From positions 359,479-423,478 of the forward strand of contig NZ_CADIKB010000002.1 of the NCBI RefSeq assembly GCF_902859825.1: a stretch of DNA of 64,000 bases. Direction: 5' to 3'. The notes under the pieces are model-generated. The model searched no databases and had not been told where the DNA came from. It saw only the letters and a program-made list of their open reading frames with translations. Origin of the DNA: Paraburkholderia phenoliruptrix (GTDB lineage: Bacteria; Pseudomonadota; Gammaproteobacteria; Burkholderiales; Burkholderiaceae). The translations under genes were made by a program, and so were the position numbers. Of this stretch, positions 58,871 through 64,000 are shown one piece after another (positions within the stretch are counted from its first letter, which is position 1; each line of letters begins with the position of its first letter).

Positions 58871-58894
58871 AAAGCCCGACCAAGGTCGGGCTTT
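58871..58894. terminator. Bidirectional rho-independent terminator
   Basis: AAAGCCCGACC, loop AA, GGTCGGGCTTT forms an 11-bp stem with an A-rich left and T-containing right flank. It lies between the converging membrane-protein gene and acnA. A second hairpin (AAACAGC-CA-GCTGTTT type, about 58934-58950) lies closer to the acnA stop. Confidence 0.85.
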
Positions 58895-58977
58895 GAAAGT
58901 CGGCTGCGCCCTCCACAGGACGCAGCCCCTGCAAAACAGCCAAGCTGTTTGCGTTACCGCAAAGCTGAAGCCGAGGC

Positions 58978-61695
<2,718 letters not shown>

Positions 61696-61740
61696 GGTGT
61701 TTTCCTTGGTTTGATCGCGGAACTACAGTACTTAACTCAA

Positions 61741-63192
61741 CTAGATGACGTACAGATCGACGTACTCATTGACCGGCATGGCTTCGAGCCGTGCCTGATC
61801 CAGCGACACGTCGAGAATCGCCAGTTGTTGCTTGACCGGAAAGCGGCGCGCGAGGTTGGTCTTGAACTTCTCGACCAGCAACGGAATCCCGTCTTCGCGA
61901 CGACGCTTATGACCGATCGGATATTCGACTACGACTTCGTCGAACTGCGACCCGTCGTTGAATTCTATCGTCAGTGCATTGGCGATCGAACGCTTATCCG
62001 GGTCGTGGTAATCCTTGGTGAACTGCGCGTCTTCCACGCATTCCATCTTGGCGCGCAACGCGTCGATACGCGCGTCCTGCGCGATGGAATCTTCGTAATC
62101 GGCGGCCGTCAGGCGGCCAAAAATCAGCGGCACCGCGATCATGTACTGAATGCAGTGATCGCGGTCGGCCGGATTGTCGAGCGGCCCTTTTTTGTCGATG
62201 ATGCGAATCGCGGCTTCGTGCGTGCGAACCGTGATCTTGCGGATGTCCTCGACACGCCGGCCGTGCGCGACGAGTTGCGCCTGCAACGTGAGCGCGGCTT
62301 CCACGGCGGTTTGCGCATGAAACTCGGCCGGGAACGAAATCTTGAACAGCACGTTTTCCATCACGTAGGAACCGTACGGACGCTGGAACCGGAAGGCGTT
62401 GCCCTTGAAGAGGACGTCGTAAAAGCCCCAGGTCTTCGCCGTCAGCACTGACGGATAGCCCATCTCCCCGGTTTTCGAAATCAGCGCAAGACGCACGGCG
62501 CGCGAAGTCGCGTCGCCTGCGGCCCACGATTTGCGCGAGCCGGTATTCGGCGCATGGCGGTACGTGCGCAGCGCCTGCCCGTCAACAAGCGCCTGCGACA
62601 CCGCATTGATCAGCTCGTCGCGCGTGAGGCCGATCAGTTGGCCAACCACCGCCGTGGAGGCGAGCTTCACCAGCAATACGTGGTCGAGCCCAACCTTGTT
62701 GAAGGAGTTCTCAAGCGCAATGCAGCCTTGAATTTCGTGCGCCTTGACCATCGCGATCAGGACGTCTTTCATCGTGAGCGGCGCTTTGCCCGCTGCGATG
62801 GCCGTGCGCGAGAGCCAGTCGGCTGTCGCGAGAATGCCGCCGAGATTGTCCGACGGATGGCCCCATTCGGCGGCGAGCCACGTGTCGTTGAAGTCCAGCC
62901 AGCGGATCATTGCGCCAATGTTGAAGGCGGCCTGAACCGGGTCCAGCTGGAACGACGTGCCGGGCACTTTCGCGCCGTTGGGGACGATCGTGCCGGGCAC
63001 GATGGGTCCCAACAGCTTGGTGCAGGCCGGGTAGGTGAGCGCCTCGAGGCCGCAGCCGAGCGTATCGATCAGGCAATGACGCGCGGTTTCCAGCGCGAGC
63101 GCGCTGTCGATCTGATACTCCAGAACGTAGTCGACGATATCGACGAGGACTGTGTCCGGGTCGGGTCGCACGTTGGAAATCGGAGCGGACAT
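61741..63192 (-). CDS. prpD: 2-methylcitrate dehydratase
   Basis: A 483-residue MmgE/PrpD-family protein, the same length as Escherichia coli PrpD. Typical segments are [75 protein letters not shown] and [12 protein letters not shown]. It dehydrates 2-methylcitrate to 2-methyl-cis-aconitate in the methylcitrate cycle and can act weakly on citrate. The ATG at 63192 has AGGAAA upstream; an upstream in-frame extension is unsupported. It is followed at once by acnA. Confidence 0.95.
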   Translation of the reverse strand: MSAPISNVRPDPDTVLVDIVDYVLEYQIDSALALETARHCLIDTLGCGLEALTYPACTKLLGPIVPGTIVPNGAKVPGTSFQLDPVQAAFNIGAMIRWLDFNDTWLAAEWGHPSDNLGGILATADWLSRTAIAAGKAPLTMKDVLIAMVKAHEIQGCIALENSFNKVGLDHVLLVKLASTAVVGQLIGLTRDELINAVSQALVDGQALRTYRHAPNTGSRKSWAAGDATSRAVRLALISKTGEMGYPSVLTAKTWGFYDVLFKGNAFRFQRPYGSYVMENVLFKISFPAEFHAQTAVEAALTLQAQLVAHGRRVEDIRKITVRTHEAAIRIIDKKGPLDNPADRDHCIQYMIAVPLIFGRLTAADYEDSIAQDARIDALRAKMECVEDAQFTKDYHDPDKRSIANALTIEFNDGSQFDEVVVEYPIGHKRRREDGIPLLVEKFKTNLARRFPVKQQLAILDVSLDQARLEAMPVNEYVDLYVI

Positions 63193-63218
63193 CGAGGGCT
63201 TTTCCTGATGACGACGAG

Positions 63219-63725
63219 TTAGTTCGTCTTGTTGATCGCGTTCGATTGCGTCGGAGCCGGTGCGCCTTGCGTCATGGCTGCCGTCTTGCACTCGTCGGCG
63301 AGACGCGAGCTGTCCTTGTCCGAGAACAGCATGGCCTTCGTCGGGATCACGACGAGATCCATGCCGCTTGCGGCGTCGTGGAAGCGGTCCGCGCCCGTGG
63401 TCGTGGATTGACGGGGCAGATTGTAGTTCTTGTTCGCCCAGTGAACCGTGACGATCTGGTCACGCTTCATGTCGCCCTTCAGGTCGAATGACAGGCCTTC
63501 GTTGCACGACCATTTTTCCGCGCCTTCCGGGATCGGATCGACCTTCGCTTCCTTCGCGGGATTTTCTTTGCGCTTGATCAGGCGGCGCGGCTGCGGGCGT
63601 TTTGCAACCGCCTTCTTGGCAGCCGGCTTCGCGGTGGTCGCCGTTTCCGCGGCGGCGTCAGTCGCGACGGTCAGCATCGTCGTGGACAGGGCGCCAATCA
63701 CGGCGGCGATCATCAGCTTCTTCAT
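63219..63725 (-). CDS. MliC-like secreted lysozyme-inhibitor-type protein
   Basis: A 168-residue exported protein. The signal peptide ([27 protein letters not shown]) is followed by a basic Ala/Lys-rich linker. A C-terminal domain of about 90 residues ([56 protein letters not shown]) closes with a Cys. The Cys pair, the LPR turn and the SGA-RY-like segment match the pattern of C-type lysozyme inhibitors (MliC/PliC). It sits between prpC and prpD without obvious metabolic reason. The function is a pattern-based inference. The ATG at 63725 was chosen because it begins the signal peptide. Confidence 0.6.
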   Translation of the reverse strand: MKKLMIAAVIGALSTTMLTVATDAAAETATTAKPAAKKAVAKRPQPRRLIKRKENPAKEAKVDPIPEGAEKWSCNEGLSFDLKGDMKRDQIVTVHWANKNYNLPRQSTTTGADRFHDAASGMDLVVIPTKAMLFSDKDSSRLADECKTAAMTQGAPAPTQSNAINKTN

Positions 63726-63828
63726 GGAGAAAACCTTTCTATCTAATTTCAGTTGAACGGTACGCGGTCTACCGGTCCTGGCGGCCGCGGGGTTGAACTG
63801 CACGCGCCTTGAAAGCGCACAGCGACCG

Positions 63829-64000
63829 CTATTTTCTCCTATTTAGCGGCACGTACTTTAAATTCTCGGGGCCCGTGTAATTCGCACTGGGGCGGATGAT
63901 CTTGTTGTCGATACGCTGCTCGATGATGTGCGCGCTCCACCCCGCCGTGCGCGCGATCACGAAGAGCGGCGTAAACATGGCCGTTGGCACGCCCATCATG
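63829..64000 (-). CDS. prpC: 2-methylcitrate synthase, C-terminal part
   Basis: The last 56 codons of a gene that enters from the right edge. The translation contains [31 protein letters not shown] and [11 protein letters not shown], the characteristic C-terminus of PrpC-type citrate/methylcitrate synthases, and ends at a TAG (complement of 63829-63831). The C-terminus reads LNRRK, slightly longer than the common ending. It lies upstream of prpD on the same strand, completing a methylcitrate-cycle cluster. Confidence 0.88.
   Translation of the reverse strand, partial: MMGVPTAMFTPLFVIARTAGWSAHIIEQRIDNKIIRPSANYTGPENLKYVPLNRRK

Overview
The window is a GC-rich (by eye roughly 60-65 %) stretch of a beta-proteobacterial chromosome. 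Gene families, gene orders and codon use point to Burkholderiaceae, most likely Paraburkholderia or Caballeronia, but no rRNA or other marker is present to fix the genus. No tRNA, insertion sequence, prophage or CRISPR array was seen.

Left part (1-14 kb). An IclR regulator is divergent from a six-gene catabolic operon (split UxaA-type dehydratase, aldo/keto reductase, lactonase, SDR, FAH-family hydrolase). The set of enzymes fits the non-phosphorylating oxidation of L-fucose or a related 6-deoxy/aldonic sugar to pyruvate and lactate. After it come a PaaI-type thioesterase, a chemoreceptor, a cold-shock protein, an AGE-family sugar epimerase/isomerase, an Ala-rich single-span membrane protein, and a 52-residue protein behind a promoter whose -10 box lies between two copies of the hairpin motif AGGGAAAACCCT.

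Middle (14-32 kb). This holds a 3-hydroxyacyl-CoA dehydrogenase-like enzyme, a flavin reductase-like protein, a double-Cache chemoreceptor, a CopA-type copper ATPase with a textbook MerR/CueR-type promoter (19-bp spacer), a DUF1254/DUF1214 lipoprotein and a very large DUF748/AsmA-like envelope protein. A MocR-type regulator is divergent from a complete polyamine-type ABC importer (ATPase, binding protein, two permeases), with palindromic repeats between the binding protein and the first permease.

Surface-attachment island (32-59 kb). A Tad/Flp type IVc pilus locus on the minus strand (34.5-46.7 kb) and a 2607-residue trimeric autotransporter adhesin on the plus strand (47.3-55.1 kb) diverge from one AT-rich intergenic region. 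The pair is bracketed by two paralogous regulatory cassettes, each made of an OmpA-like lipoprotein, a NarL/FixJ response regulator and a stand-alone Hpt phosphotransfer protein. The second cassette carries two extra unrecognised genes. No sensor kinase is present, so a hybrid kinase elsewhere is presumed to feed both Hpt proteins. The Tad locus is unusual: the TadA ATPase has an N-terminal FHA domain, and TadZ/CpaE, TadD and a prepilin peptidase are absent. This island is the most interesting part of the window.

Right end (59-64 kb). Minus-strand prpC (partial), an MliC-like secreted protein, prpD and acnA form a 2-methylcitrate-cycle (propionate catabolism) cluster.
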